Below, piece after piece: positions 8,926 through 17,467 of a stretch of DNA of 39,440 bases; position 1 is the stretch's first letter; every line of letters begins with the position of its first letter. The notes under the pieces are model-generated. The model was given only the letters and a program-made list of their open reading frames with translations, searched no databases and was not told the DNA's origin. The DNA is from Bacilli bacterium (GTDB lineage Bacteria; Bacillota_I; Bacilli_A; RFN20; CAG-826), in contig CAAFZT010000014.1 in assembly GCA_900767605.1 (NCBI GenBank), positions 1-39,440 on the forward strand, given 5' to 3'. Both the position numbers and the translations under genes were made by a program.

Positions 8926-10010
8926 GCCTTCTCCTCCATCAGCGAGTCGCCGCTATCACTTCGGAAGACATTAACCGTGCTCGCGTTGACGCTCAAGGAT
9001 ATGGAATCACCCACGTTTTTAGTGGGATGGCGAGAAGAAACGTGCACTTCTACTTCCTTAGCGTCAGAAAGCACAACGGTATAGCGGACTTCTGTACCCA
9101 GGAATATTTTTTCTTTAACGGTACCAGAAAGATCCCCTTTGCCTTCTTTGATGGCAAAGTCGGTAGGACGAATCACGGCTTTAACGGCCTGATTGTTTTC
9201 TCCTTGGACTTTTCTGGCGACGGGGAGAACTTCCCCGGTAGGTAAAACCACAGAGGCGACACCTTTCCCTTGCTTCAGCGTCCCCTCAAAGATGTTGCTT
9301 TGTCCAATAAAAGTAGCTACAAAAAGGTTCACCGGATCATTAAAGACTTGATAGGGCGTGCCCACCTGTTGAATAACCCCGTTCTTCATAATCGCAATGC
9401 GATCGGACATCGAAAGGGCCTCTTCTTGGTCGTGGGTGACATAGATGGTTGTGATTTTGTTCGCGTTTTGGAGACGCTTGATCACAAGACGCATCTCCAC
9501 GCGCAACTTGGCATCAAGATTGGAAAGAGGCTCGTCAAAAAGCAATACATCAGGCCGGATGACAATGGCGCGAGCAAGAGCGATTCTCTGTTGCTGCCCT
9601 CCGCTCATATCCGATGGGTAGCGGTCTTTGAGATTTTCAATCTGAACCTCTTTTAGCATGGCCATCACCCGAGATTCGATTTCCTCTTTGGGGAGGTGGC
9701 GCTGCTTCAATCCATAAGCGACGTTTTGATAAACGCTCATATGGGGGAAGACCGCATAGTTTTGGAATACCATGCCAATGTTACGCTTATAAATAGCAAT
9801 GTCGTTGATTTTCTTGTCATCAAAATAGATTTCGCCGCCTTCAATCGAATTAAAGCCAGCAATCATGCGAAGAAGGGTTGTCTTTCCACAGCCTGAAGAG
9901 CCTAGAAGTGTGAAAAACTCCCCTGGTTTTACTTCCAGCGACAAGTCAGGGATGACAGTGTTCTTCCCATACATTTTCTTAACGTGGTCAATTTTGATGC
10001 CAATAGACAT
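8922..10010 (-). CDS. ABC transporter ATP-binding protein (PotA/FbpC/AfuC type)
   Basis: A 362-residue nucleotide-binding subunit. Walker A is GSSGCGKTT (37-45), the ABC signature SGGQQ is at 136-140, Walker B VLLFDE at 155-160 and the H-loop histidine is about residue 193. Residues 240-355 form a TOBE regulatory domain. All catalytic motifs are intact. A strong AAGGAG Shine-Dalgarno sequence precedes the ATG, immediately after a stable intercistronic hairpin. It would energise the fused permease encoded next to it. Confidence 0.95.
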   Translation of the reverse strand: MSIGIKIDHVKKMYGKNTVIPDLSLEVKPGEFFTLLGSSGCGKTTLLRMIAGFNSIEGGEIYFDDKKINDIAIYKRNIGMVFQNYAVFPHMSVYQNVAYGLKQRHLPKEEIESRVMAMLKEVQIENLKDRYPSDMSGGQQQRIALARAIVIRPDVLLFDEPLSNLDAKLRVEMRLVIKRLQNANKITTIYVTHDQEEALSMSDRIAIMKNGVIQQVGTPYQVFNDPVNLFVATFIGQSNIFEGTLKQGKGVASVVLPTGEVLPVARKVQGENNQAVKAVIRPTDFAIKEGKGDLSGTVKEKIFLGTEVRYTVVLSDAKEVEVHVSSRHPTKNVGDSISLSVNASTVNVFRSDSGDSLMEEKA

Positions 10011-10030
10011 GGTGAACTCCTTTTTGCGAA

Positions 10031-10054
10031 GGGGGCCGCAAAAATTCGGCCCCC
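10031..10054 (-). other. Intercistronic hairpin between binding protein and ATPase genes
   Basis: A perfect 8-bp GC-rich stem (plus-strand GGGGGCCG at 10031-10038 and CGGCCCCC at 10047-10054) with an 8-nt loop. It has no T-run on the minus-strand 3' side and is followed at once by the ATPase Shine-Dalgarno sequence. This fits a 3'-protecting structure or a partial attenuator that raises binding-protein expression over the membrane parts. Confidence 0.75.
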
Positions 10055-10073
10055 CATTAAAATGTATTTAAAA

Positions 10074-11159
10074 TTAAGCGGTATATTTTTGAACGATATC
10101 GGTGTATTTAGCCAAGGCAGCTTTTTTATTGTCGGTGGACTCTTGGGAAGTGATTGCGAGAGTCTTCATGGAAGAAACACTCTTCTTGAAGGAAGCAACT
10201 TCCGCCTCTGCAAGGACAGGGTTGGTGCCAGCGATATCTTTGCCGAGAACCGTTTGGCCGGACTTGGAGCTCATCCAATCGACAAATTTTTTCGCGGCCG
10301 CTTCTTTCTTGGTCCCTTTGATGATACCGACGCCACTCGTCTTGGGAACGACACCTTCTTTCATATAGCAAACTTCAACATTTTTATATTGTCCGTTAGG
10401 ATCTTTGATTTTGCCTTGAAGGGCTTCATAGCCTTTCGTGTCCCAGCTCATCCCAACAGCGTATTCGCCACTGACGACACCGGTTAGGGTAGTGCCGGAA
10501 CTAGAAACAATCTTCTTATCTAGATTGGAATAGAAACTATCGACAAAGTTCCAAGCAGCTTCACTTTCCATCTTGGCTTTGACAGTGTCGCCGGTCCCCA
10601 TTGCGAGAAGCATATTCTCCAAATGGTTGTAGGCGCTCGAGGATTTAGCCGCATCCCCAAAAGCGATTTTTCCCTTTAAGGAAGCATTTAACAAGTCGGA
10701 ATAGCCTTCGATTTTTGAAATCATAGTCGTGTTATAAATAATGACGGGGATTGCAAAATTCGTAATGGAGCAATAACCAGTGGTGGCACGGAAATCCGCG
10801 GGTTTTTCTGCATCATTGGTGGCTTTATACGAAATGTAGCAGTCCGAGTTGTCCTCCACGTACTGCGTAGGAAGCCAAACGACGTCGGCTTGAGGTGAAT
10901 TCTTCTCCGAGTTCACGCGCTTGACGATTTCGCCGGTTCCCCCATAGACATATTCAATGTCGATGCCGGTTTCGGCTTTGAACTTCGGAATCATAATCTT
11001 CAAGTTGGCTTCGGAAGTAGACGAATAAAGTGTGAGCTTAGTCCCTTCCAAATCCACGGGTCCCGTTGAGGAACCCGAGTCGTTCGGGCTGGGGTTGTTG
11101 CACGCGGCAAGCGTAACCACGGCCAAGGCGGAGAGAATCGAAATCTTTTTGGCTTTCAT
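10074..11159 (-). CDS. Extracellular solute-binding lipoprotein (AfuA/FbpA-like)
   Basis: A 361-residue binding protein with a lipoprotein signal peptide: lysines at the N-terminus, a hydrophobic core, and lipobox LAAC with the lipidated cysteine at 20, followed by a Ser/Gly/Asn linker. The mature part starts LTLYSSTSEANLK and continues to a GTGEIVKRV segment, as in the iron/aminoethylphosphonate/hexose-phosphate binding-protein cluster. The adjacent Tyr-Tyr pair used by FbpA to bind ferric iron is absent (no YY anywhere in the protein), which argues against iron. It is first in the operon, with an AAGGAGG Shine-Dalgarno sequence. The exact ligand is unknown. Confidence 0.9.
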   Translation of the reverse strand: MKAKKISILSALAVVTLAACNNPSPNDSGSSTGPVDLEGTKLTLYSSTSEANLKIMIPKFKAETGIDIEYVYGGTGEIVKRVNSEKNSPQADVVWLPTQYVEDNSDCYISYKATNDAEKPADFRATTGYCSITNFAIPVIIYNTTMISKIEGYSDLLNASLKGKIAFGDAAKSSSAYNHLENMLLAMGTGDTVKAKMESEAAWNFVDSFYSNLDKKIVSSSGTTLTGVVSGEYAVGMSWDTKGYEALQGKIKDPNGQYKNVEVCYMKEGVVPKTSGVGIIKGTKKEAAAKKFVDWMSSKSGQTVLGKDIAGTNPVLAEAEVASFKKSVSSMKTLAITSQESTDNKKAALAKYTDIVQKYTA

Positions 11160-11174
11160 TTTTTGTCCTCCTTA

Positions 11175-11188
11175 AGAAAGCGCTTACA
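11175..11188 (-). promoter_or_regulatory. CcpA cre-like site in the transporter leader
   Basis: The minus strand reads TGTAAGCGCTTTCT, which fits the cre consensus TGWAANCGNTNWCA with a single mismatch at the last base. It is just downstream of the predicted transcription start and upstream of the Shine-Dalgarno sequence. In Bacillota, CcpA bound there usually blocks transcription, giving glucose repression of the operon. Confidence 0.65.
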
Positions 11189-11198
11189 AGTTAATTCA

Positions 11199-11227
11199 AA
11201 TATAGGTTTTGCTCGAAGATGCGACAA
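11199..11227 (-). promoter_or_regulatory. SigA-type promoter of the transporter-murQ-rpiR operon
   Basis: On the minus strand, -35 TTGTCG (plus 11222-11227) and -10 TATATT (plus 11199-11204) are separated by exactly 17 nt. Transcription would begin near 11192, giving a leader of about 33 nt that contains the cre-like site and the Shine-Dalgarno sequence. Confidence 0.65.
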
Positions 11228-11250
11228 GAAAATATGAAAAATATCTTCGA
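11213..11250. promoter_or_regulatory. Inverted repeat flanking the -35, candidate RpiR operator
   Basis: TCGAAGAT at 11213-11220 and ATCTTCGA at 11243-11250 form a perfect 8-bp inverted repeat with a 22-nt spacer that encloses the -35 hexamer. It is the natural candidate operator for the RpiR/MurR-type regulator encoded at the end of this operon. Binding is inferred. Confidence 0.5.
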
Positions 11251-11587
11251 AATGTTTTCGTTATTTTCGGAAATAAAGGCGGTTAAATCTCAAATAAATA
11301 GGATTGAAAGCCTATTTTTTAATTTCTAACCCTTATTAAAAAACGAAAATTTTGAAAATTACTTTCTCTTTTTTTATTTATTTTATTCGCCGATAATCCC
11401 CGTGATTTTTTGGAGCAGTTTTTAATTTGCCCCTTTTGTTCAAGTCTTATCTCGATATTGTTTTGTTTTGATCCAAGCCACGGGAATAAACGCCCAGATC
11501 AATGGGATGACCAAAGAAATCTACGGCCCATTTATCTTGAATGAAGGGTCATGATTCTCAGGAAAAAACAAGGTTTTCGGTTTTTCT
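11251..11587. other. AT-rich intergenic stretch with a possible gene remnant
   Basis: The stretch between the transporter promoter and the ligA stop has no intact gene. Poly-T/poly-A tracts dominate 11270-11400. On the minus strand 11524-11440 encodes a 27-codon open stretch, closed at both ends by stops, that includes the hydrophobic run SLVIPLIWAFIPVAWIK. This resembles the end of a membrane protein and may be a decayed gene. No clear terminator after ligA is seen; a weak 6-bp A/T stem followed by T residues near 11562-11582 is the only candidate. Confidence 0.3.
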
Positions 11588-13600
11588 TTAGGCTTGCCGT
11601 AAGGTCGATAAATGGCTTTCGGCTTCCTCTTCGTCCATGACTTTAATGCCAAGGGCTTTGGCTTTTTCTAGTTTACTTCCCGCGCCAGGTCCCGCGATCA
11701 CCACATCGGTTTTTTTGGAAACAGACCCCGAGCATTTGGCTCCGATCCCTTCCAACAATTCCGTCATTTCTTCGCGGGTTCTCTTCGTTAAGGTTCCCGT
11801 CAAAACAACGGTTTTGCCGTAGAAATACGAATTCACGTCCTGCGTATCCACCCCTAAATAGGTGAAGTTGATGCCTTCTTTGCGGAGACGTTCTATCAAT
11901 TCGATCTTCTTGGGGTCATGGAAATAATCATATAGGGATTTCGCTGCAACCGGCCCGATGTCGGGAATCGAAGCATAATCTTCTTCGGTCAAAGAGAAAT
12001 ATTCATCGAGGTTTTTGTGTTTTCTCGCCAAGGTCTTCGCCGTTTTGTTGCCGATTTCCTTGATTCCAAGGCCGAAGAGTAGGCGTTCCAAGGATTTTTT
12101 CTTGGATTCTTCAATCCCAGCGAACAAGGAAGAAATAGACTTATCGCTCCAACCATCCAAGGCTTTAATCTCTTCGCCATGTTGGTAAAGCTCATAAATA
12201 TCAGGGATGTCATGGATGAAATTCTCGCCGAAGAGTTCTTCGACCACCGCTTCCCCCATTCCGTCGATATCCATCGCGTCGCGAGAAGCAAAATGGATCA
12301 TGCCCTCAATTTTTCTGCTGGGACATTCGGGGTTCAAGCAATAATGGAGGCCCTGCACTTTGGTTAACGGCTGCCCGCACTCCGGGCAAAGCTCGCTCAT
12401 GAGGAAGGGGCGTTCACTGCCATCACGTTTTTCGATTAAAGGACGAACGACTTCTGGGATGACGTCCGCGGCTTTATGAAGCACGACGGTATCTCCGATC
12501 ATCAGGCCTTTCTCTTTGATGAAGTCTTCGTTATTGAGGGTGGCTCTTTGGACCAAACTGCCCGCGACGCGGACGGGTTGAAGAACCGCGTTGGGGGTGA
12601 TTCTGCCCGTACGTCCTACCGTCAACACGATATCCAAAAGTTTCGTGGATACCTGTTCCGGGGGGAATTTGTAGGCGATGGCCCATTTCGGGGTCTTTGC
12701 CGTATAACCGATCACATCATACAAATCAATGTCATCGACTTTATAAACTAGCCCATCGATGTCGTACCCTAAACTCGCGCGTTTTTCCCCTTCTTCTTTC
12801 ATGTAGGCGATAAGTTCGTCCGCCCCTTTTAAGCGACGACGTTCATGGTTGGTGCGGAAGCCAAGTTCATCGAGGTAATCCAAACTATTGCTATGGATAT
12901 GTTCGCCCAATTCTCGCGCATTGACGAGGTAATACCAGAAAGCATCTAGGCCACGGCTTGCCGCGATTCGCGGATCCAATTGACGAATCGATCCAGCGGC
13001 GGCGTTGCGCGCATTGGCAAAAAGAGGTTCTCCTTTTTCTTTGCGTTCCGCGTTCAGCCTCTCCAAGCTTTTTTTCGGCATATAGACTTCACCTCGGACT
13101 TCAAAGGGGCGCATCTCTTTCACGCGAAGGGGAATGGAGGGGATCGTTTTGACGTTTTGAGTCACGTCTTCTCCGACCATCCCGTCTCCACGGGTCACCG
13201 CGTATTGCAAAACGCCTTGATCATAAACAAGGGAAATCCCAAGTCCATCAATCTTCACTTCCCCCATGTAATCCACGTCTTTCACGTGGAGGGCTTCCGA
13301 GATTTTGCGGTCCCAATCGCGAATTTCGTCTTCGTTAAAGATATCCCCGAGGGAAAGCATGGAACGCTTATGACGGATCTTTTTGAAGGAATCCAAAACC
13401 TGTCCCCCAACACGTTGAGTGGGGGAAGTAGGAGAAACTAGAGACGGGAATTCCTTTTCCAAACGTTGGAGTTCCTCCATCGCTTGGTCGAATTCCGCGT
13501 CAGTATGGGAGGGGTTGTCCAAAACGTAATATTCATAGGTCCAGCGGTTTAAGTCTTCCGTTAACCGCTCCACCCGTTCGCGGGCTTGGTTCAAATCCAT
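11588..13600 (-). CDS. ligA: NAD-dependent DNA ligase
   Basis: A 670-residue NAD+-dependent ligase that seals nicks in replication and repair. Domain Ia is at the N-terminus, the adenylation motif KIDG has its catalytic lysine at residue 116, an OB fold follows, and a four-cysteine zinc finger (CPECG...CLNPECP) lies around residues 405-430. Four helix-hairpin-helix motifs and a C-terminal BRCT domain (about 590-665) complete the family's normal architecture. The ATG shares one base with the pcrA stop (TAATG), so it is translationally coupled to pcrA, a pairing common in Bacillota. Confidence 0.98.
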   Translation of the reverse strand: MDLNQARERVERLTEDLNRWTYEYYVLDNPSHTDAEFDQAMEELQRLEKEFPSLVSPTSPTQRVGGQVLDSFKKIRHKRSMLSLGDIFNEDEIRDWDRKISEALHVKDVDYMGEVKIDGLGISLVYDQGVLQYAVTRGDGMVGEDVTQNVKTIPSIPLRVKEMRPFEVRGEVYMPKKSLERLNAERKEKGEPLFANARNAAAGSIRQLDPRIAASRGLDAFWYYLVNARELGEHIHSNSLDYLDELGFRTNHERRRLKGADELIAYMKEEGEKRASLGYDIDGLVYKVDDIDLYDVIGYTAKTPKWAIAYKFPPEQVSTKLLDIVLTVGRTGRITPNAVLQPVRVAGSLVQRATLNNEDFIKEKGLMIGDTVVLHKAADVIPEVVRPLIEKRDGSERPFLMSELCPECGQPLTKVQGLHYCLNPECPSRKIEGMIHFASRDAMDIDGMGEAVVEELFGENFIHDIPDIYELYQHGEEIKALDGWSDKSISSLFAGIEESKKKSLERLLFGLGIKEIGNKTAKTLARKHKNLDEYFSLTEEDYASIPDIGPVAAKSLYDYFHDPKKIELIERLRKEGINFTYLGVDTQDVNSYFYGKTVVLTGTLTKRTREEMTELLEGIGAKCSGSVSKKTDVVIAGPGAGSKLEKAKALGIKVMDEEEAESHLSTLRQA

Positions 13601-15912
13601 TATGCAAGACCTCCTGCGCTGCGTTTACGAGATAGCAGCTTATGCGTTCCAAGAAGAGTTTTCTTCCCGACTGAATCGAAATTGATGATGATGATGGAGG
13701 AGCTGATGAGTTCGACGACCACCCCATCTCCAAATTTTTCGTGATGGGCGATGTCGCCGACCTTCCAGTCCACGATGCCATTGCTCTGCTGATTGGCCTG
13801 GGCTGTAGTGGTCGCGGGCTTTGGTTTCGATTCAAAGGGCGAGATGGCGTTCCCGTCTTGGAAAGTAGTCGTAGAATCATCGTATACCTTTTTCCAAGAA
13901 GAGCCATAGTTTCGACCCGTCTTTTCCCAAGGGGCGGAAGAGGATTTATAGGACTTGGACGCTAATTCCAAACCAGCCTCGCTGAAGAATTGGCTGGGGA
14001 TGGCTTTGCCGTTCGTGGCATAGGACCAACCGCTATTGCAGGTGACATAAAGACGCTTTTTGGCACGGGTCATGGCAACATAAGCCAAGCGGCGTTCTTC
14101 TTCTAAGCCGTCCATCCCGTTTTCGTTTTGAGTACGGATCGAAGGGAAGGACCCTTGGTTCATGCAGACGATGAAGACGTTATCGAATTCCAAACCCTTC
14201 GCTACGTGAATCGTCATCAAGGAGACGTAATTGCCCCCATTGATGTCGTCTTGCCCCGTTAAAAGAGCAATGTTTTGAAGGTATTCATCGAAAGTGCTTT
14301 CCGGATGGTCTTGGATATAGTGGTTCACATCATCAAAAAGCGCATTGACGTTGCCGACGCGGTCTTCGTCAGGGTTTTGATCTTCTTGAAGGAATTTCAA
14401 ATATCCAATGTCCGTGATGAAATCGCGGAGGATTCCCGAATAGGCTTCTAAATTACTGGAGAGTTTTTCTTTCGTAGCCTCCATTTGGCCAAGGAGCAAA
14501 TTCAAAGGATTAATCACGCGTCCGGTCAGTTCCGTGTTCGGATAATCCTGGATATTTTGGATATATTCATATTCCGACACTCCAGCGTCATGGGCTTCTT
14601 GGCGGATGCGGGCAATGCTAGATTCCCCAATGCCTCTTTTAGGAACATTAATAATGCGTTCAAAGGAGACATCATCTTTTTCGTTGGTCAATAAACGGAA
14701 ATAAGCGAACACGTCTTTGACTTCTTTACGTTGATAGAAACGAAGGCCGCCGAAAATCTTGTAAGGAACGCGATTCGCAGCCAATTCGCTTTCAATGGCC
14801 CGGGTCATATAGGAGGAACGATACAAAACGGTGATGTTATCAAACCGTTGTTCTCCAAAAGGCAAGCCATCCGTGGCGATATCGCAAATTTTCGATACCA
14901 CCCATTTGGCTTCATCTTCTGCGGTTTCAAAGCGTTTTGCCGTAACGGTTTCCCCTTCTTCTGCTTTGGTGAAAAGGTTCTTGGGGACACGTTTTTTGTT
15001 ATGGGCGATTAAATGGTTCGAAACGTCAAGAATCGCCTTGGTGGAACGGTAGTTGCGATCCAAGATAATGTCCTGATAATCCGGATAATCCTTAGGGAAA
15101 TTCAAAATGATTTCCTGGCGTGCTCCGCGCCACGTGTAAATCGTTTGGTCCGGATCGCCCACGACATAAAGGGCCGTTTCCGGATTGGAAATCATACGTA
15201 ATAAGTCATATTGGGCTTTGTTGGTATCCTGATATTCGTCCACTAGAATCGCATCATACATATGCGCCCAACGTTGATGGACTTCATCAAAGTCGCGAAG
15301 GATGGCATAGGTTTTGAGAATCAAGTCATCAAAATCGAAGGCCAACATCTTCATTTTTTCAATTTCGTATTGACGGTAAATCTTAAGGCATTGGGTTTGC
15401 TCTTCACTATGGAACTTCGATTGCAAAGGGTTGGCAGAAGCCAAATCATCAGGATAAAGTCCCTTGGTCTTCATCGCCCCAATATAGTTTTTGGCTTTCT
15501 TAATGATTTCATCGCCTTTGGAATACCCAAAATTAACGGCGATATCTTTGATCAGTTTTCCCTGGTCTTCGTCATCAAAAATGGTGAAAGAGGCGGGATA
15601 GCCAAGATAACGGGCCTCTTTTCTTAAAAAGCGAGCGCAAAAACTATGGAAGGTGGATACCTGCAAAAAGGGAGCGGCGCCCGGAACGATTTTTCCCACG
15701 CGTTCTTTCATTTCCGCGGCAGCTTTGTTGGTAAAAGTCACAGCCAAAATACGGGAGGGGTCTAGCCCCATCTCCTCGATCAAATAGGCGATACGGTAAG
15801 TTAAAACACGGGTTTTTCCACTGCCAGCACCGGCAATGATACGGACGTGTTGAGCGCGGGTTTCTACCGCTTGAAGTTGAGTTTCATTTAATAAGGATGC
15901 GTAATCAGTCAT
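13600..15912 (-). CDS. pcrA: ATP-dependent DNA helicase PcrA (UvrD family)
   Basis: A 770-residue SF1A 3'-5' helicase for repair, rolling-circle replication and removal of RecA. Motif I AGAGSGKTR, motif II DEYQDTN, motif III GDPDQTIYTWRGA and the later motifs VSLMTIHVAKGLEF and YVAMTRAKKRLY are intact. The C-terminus (from VGDIAHHEKFGDGVV) is the Tudor-like RNA-polymerase-binding domain of Gram-positive PcrA. Two starts are possible, ATG at 15918 or 15912. The second is preferred because a TAAAAT -10-like hexamer (plus 15921-15926) lies 8 nt before it and no Shine-Dalgarno sequence is seen. With 15918 the protein gains two residues. Confidence 0.96.
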   Translation of the reverse strand: MTDYASLLNETQLQAVETRAQHVRIIAGAGSGKTRVLTYRIAYLIEEMGLDPSRILAVTFTNKAAAEMKERVGKIVPGAAPFLQVSTFHSFCARFLRKEARYLGYPASFTIFDDEDQGKLIKDIAVNFGYSKGDEIIKKAKNYIGAMKTKGLYPDDLASANPLQSKFHSEEQTQCLKIYRQYEIEKMKMLAFDFDDLILKTYAILRDFDEVHQRWAHMYDAILVDEYQDTNKAQYDLLRMISNPETALYVVGDPDQTIYTWRGARQEIILNFPKDYPDYQDIILDRNYRSTKAILDVSNHLIAHNKKRVPKNLFTKAEEGETVTAKRFETAEDEAKWVVSKICDIATDGLPFGEQRFDNITVLYRSSYMTRAIESELAANRVPYKIFGGLRFYQRKEVKDVFAYFRLLTNEKDDVSFERIINVPKRGIGESSIARIRQEAHDAGVSEYEYIQNIQDYPNTELTGRVINPLNLLLGQMEATKEKLSSNLEAYSGILRDFITDIGYLKFLQEDQNPDEDRVGNVNALFDDVNHYIQDHPESTFDEYLQNIALLTGQDDINGGNYVSLMTIHVAKGLEFDNVFIVCMNQGSFPSIRTQNENGMDGLEEERRLAYVAMTRAKKRLYVTCNSGWSYATNGKAIPSQFFSEAGLELASKSYKSSSAPWEKTGRNYGSSWKKVYDDSTTTFQDGNAISPFESKPKPATTTAQANQQSNGIVDWKVGDIAHHEKFGDGVVVELISSSIIIINFDSVGKKTLLGTHKLLSRKRSAGGLA

Positions 15913-16040
15913 ACCCATCTATTTTACTTCGTATTCCTTTTTCTTTTAATAAGGGGAGCGTCTAAATTTTGACATTGTAGGAAGGGCTCTAGAAAAAGGC
16001 AGGCTAACTCTTTCTCCTTTCATCGATTAAGATATTCCCC

Positions 16041-16949
16041 GTGAAGAAAATCGATTCGCTTTCTCCTAGCCGCCGGATTGCCATCATGGCCCTTTTAAGC
16101 GCCGTCGACGCCGTTTTCGCTCTTCTCGGGGCTTTCTTCCCGATGTCTTCTCTTTTCCTGATGGTCGTCGTCCCTCTTACCTCGGCCATCGCAGCATTCT
16201 TATTGCCGTTACGTTACCTGCCCGTTTATGTTCTCATTGCTTTTTCGGTGTGCCTTGGTTCTTCTTTTTGGGATTTTCAAAATACGATTTTCTACATCTT
16301 CCCTTCCTTGGTCATTGGGGCGTTATTTGGTTTTTTCACCGTAAAACGAGTACCCGAAGACTGCGGCCTGTTCCTTCTTAGTTTGTGCGAATGTCTCCTT
16401 TTTGGAATTGCCCTTCTTCTTATCTATGCAATCTATGGCATTTCCATGGAAGAGGTGCTTCTAGCCTTGTTCCATCTCACCAAAAACGAATACCTGTCCC
16501 ACGCCTTTCCCTTATTTTGCCTGGTTTATAGCTATGCCCAGATGGCCGTTACTTACCTTTTTTTACGCCTATTTTTAGAACGCCTTGGATTTGAAAAAGA
16601 GCCTTTAGAAACCCCAAGGTGGGTGGGATTCGCCTTTGGAGGAGCGTTCCTGCTCCTTGGCTTGCTTACCTTCGTCTATCCCCTCGTTGGGTATTTTTTC
16701 CTCGGCGCGGCGTCCTATTGGATTGTAGAAACTTCTATCCGTTCCTTGCCCTATGCCCGAAAAGGAATTTATGTTCTTTTAGGCCTAGGTTTATTCGGCG
16801 GATTGCTGCTTTTTGCCTTGCTTTTTTCTTCTTGCCCTGACGATACAGGACTCGGACTTATCGTCCTGCCCATGGCCGTCATACTTCTTTGCAATTCCTT
16901 GAGCCGTCCATTGCTAGAAAAGAAAAGCGATAATAAAATGAAATCATGA
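16041..16949 (+). CDS. Polytopic membrane protein, possibly YybS/DUF2232-like
   Basis: A 302-residue protein with about eight hydrophobic segments and short charged loops. The start (RRIAIMALLSAVDAVFALLG) and the overall pattern recall DUF2232/YybS and S-components of ECF transporters, but I cannot assign it firmly. The start codon is GTG at 16041. No Shine-Dalgarno sequence precedes it; TAAGAT lies 7 nt upstream and could be a -10 for a leaderless message. It overlaps the next gene by 4 nt, is divergent from pcrA and leads a three-gene membrane-protein operon. Confidence 0.75.
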   Translation: MKKIDSLSPSRRIAIMALLSAVDAVFALLGAFFPMSSLFLMVVVPLTSAIAAFLLPLRYLPVYVLIAFSVCLGSSFWDFQNTIFYIFPSLVIGALFGFFTVKRVPEDCGLFLLSLCECLLFGIALLLIYAIYGISMEEVLLALFHLTKNEYLSHAFPLFCLVYSYAQMAVTYLFLRLFLERLGFEKEPLETPRWVGFAFGGAFLLLGLLTFVYPLVGYFFLGAASYWIVETSIRSLPYARKGIYVLLGLGLFGGLLLFALLFSSCPDDTGLGLIVLPMAVILLCNSLSRPLLEKKSDNKMKS

Positions 16950-17464
16950 AGTTCTTACGTAACTTCGGCTTGGGAATATTATGGGCAGCATTATTTCCCC
17001 TGCTGTGCGTGGTCATCGCCCTCATCGCCGTCTACGGCGTTTTTGCTTTTATCGTTGAATTCGTCATCATGTTGATTCATTTCTTCCAAGGAAAGAGTCT
17101 TTTCCCGCCTTTCCCCGAAGACGAACAGGCCTTTGCCATCCGTCAAGCGGCCTATGCGAACGTCACAGAGCCCAAGGAGCCCACTCCACCGACCCAACAA
17201 GTGGCCAACAACAATTCCACGACGATCATTCAGCAGAATTATTACAACGGTCACAACCCCTATCCGCCTCAAAACCCTTATGGCAATCCTTATTACGGGC
17301 AGTCCCGAGTTCCTTACAATCCGCCGCAGCAGCCTAGCATCGGAGCCCCTTCTCATCCTGTGATCGAAAATCAAGGAGACCCCATTGAAATTGAGTCCAA
17401 ATCCAAAGAGGGGCCGAATTTACTGAGCTTTCCTTCTTCAGACGAAAGCGAAAAGGATCAATAA
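16946..17464 (+). CDS. Small membrane protein with Pro/Asn/Gln/Tyr-rich tail
   Basis: A 172-residue protein. Residues 8-52 are continuously hydrophobic, enough for one long or two short membrane segments. Residues 60-172 are low complexity: an N/Q/T stretch (around NNNSTTIIQQNYYNGHNP) followed by PYPPQNPYGNPYYGQ-type repeats and an acidic Ser-rich end. I do not recognise a family. It overlaps the upstream membrane gene by 4 nt and is 3 nt before the next one. The tail composition resembles disordered, prion-like or proline-rich interaction segments, and a partner with a similar tail is encoded at 18606-19040. Confidence 0.75.
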   Translation: MKFLRNFGLGILWAALFPLLCVVIALIAVYGVFAFIVEFVIMLIHFFQGKSLFPPFPEDEQAFAIRQAAYANVTEPKEPTPPTQQVANNNSTTIIQQNYYNGHNPYPPQNPYGNPYYGQSRVPYNPPQQPSIGAPSHPVIENQGDPIEIESKSKEGPNLLSFPSSDESEKDQ

Positions 17465-17467
17465 ACC

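Noticed and set aside
10031..10054. Rho-independent terminator between the binding-protein and ATPase genes
   Set aside because: No T-run follows the stem on the minus strand, and the ATPase gene has no promoter of its own.
7234..11159. Ferric-iron or thiamine ABC transporter
   Set aside because: The architecture matches FbpABC/ThiBPQ, but the iron-binding Tyr-Tyr pair is absent, no TPP riboswitch or Fur-like box is seen upstream, and the operon continues into murQ and an RpiR gene.
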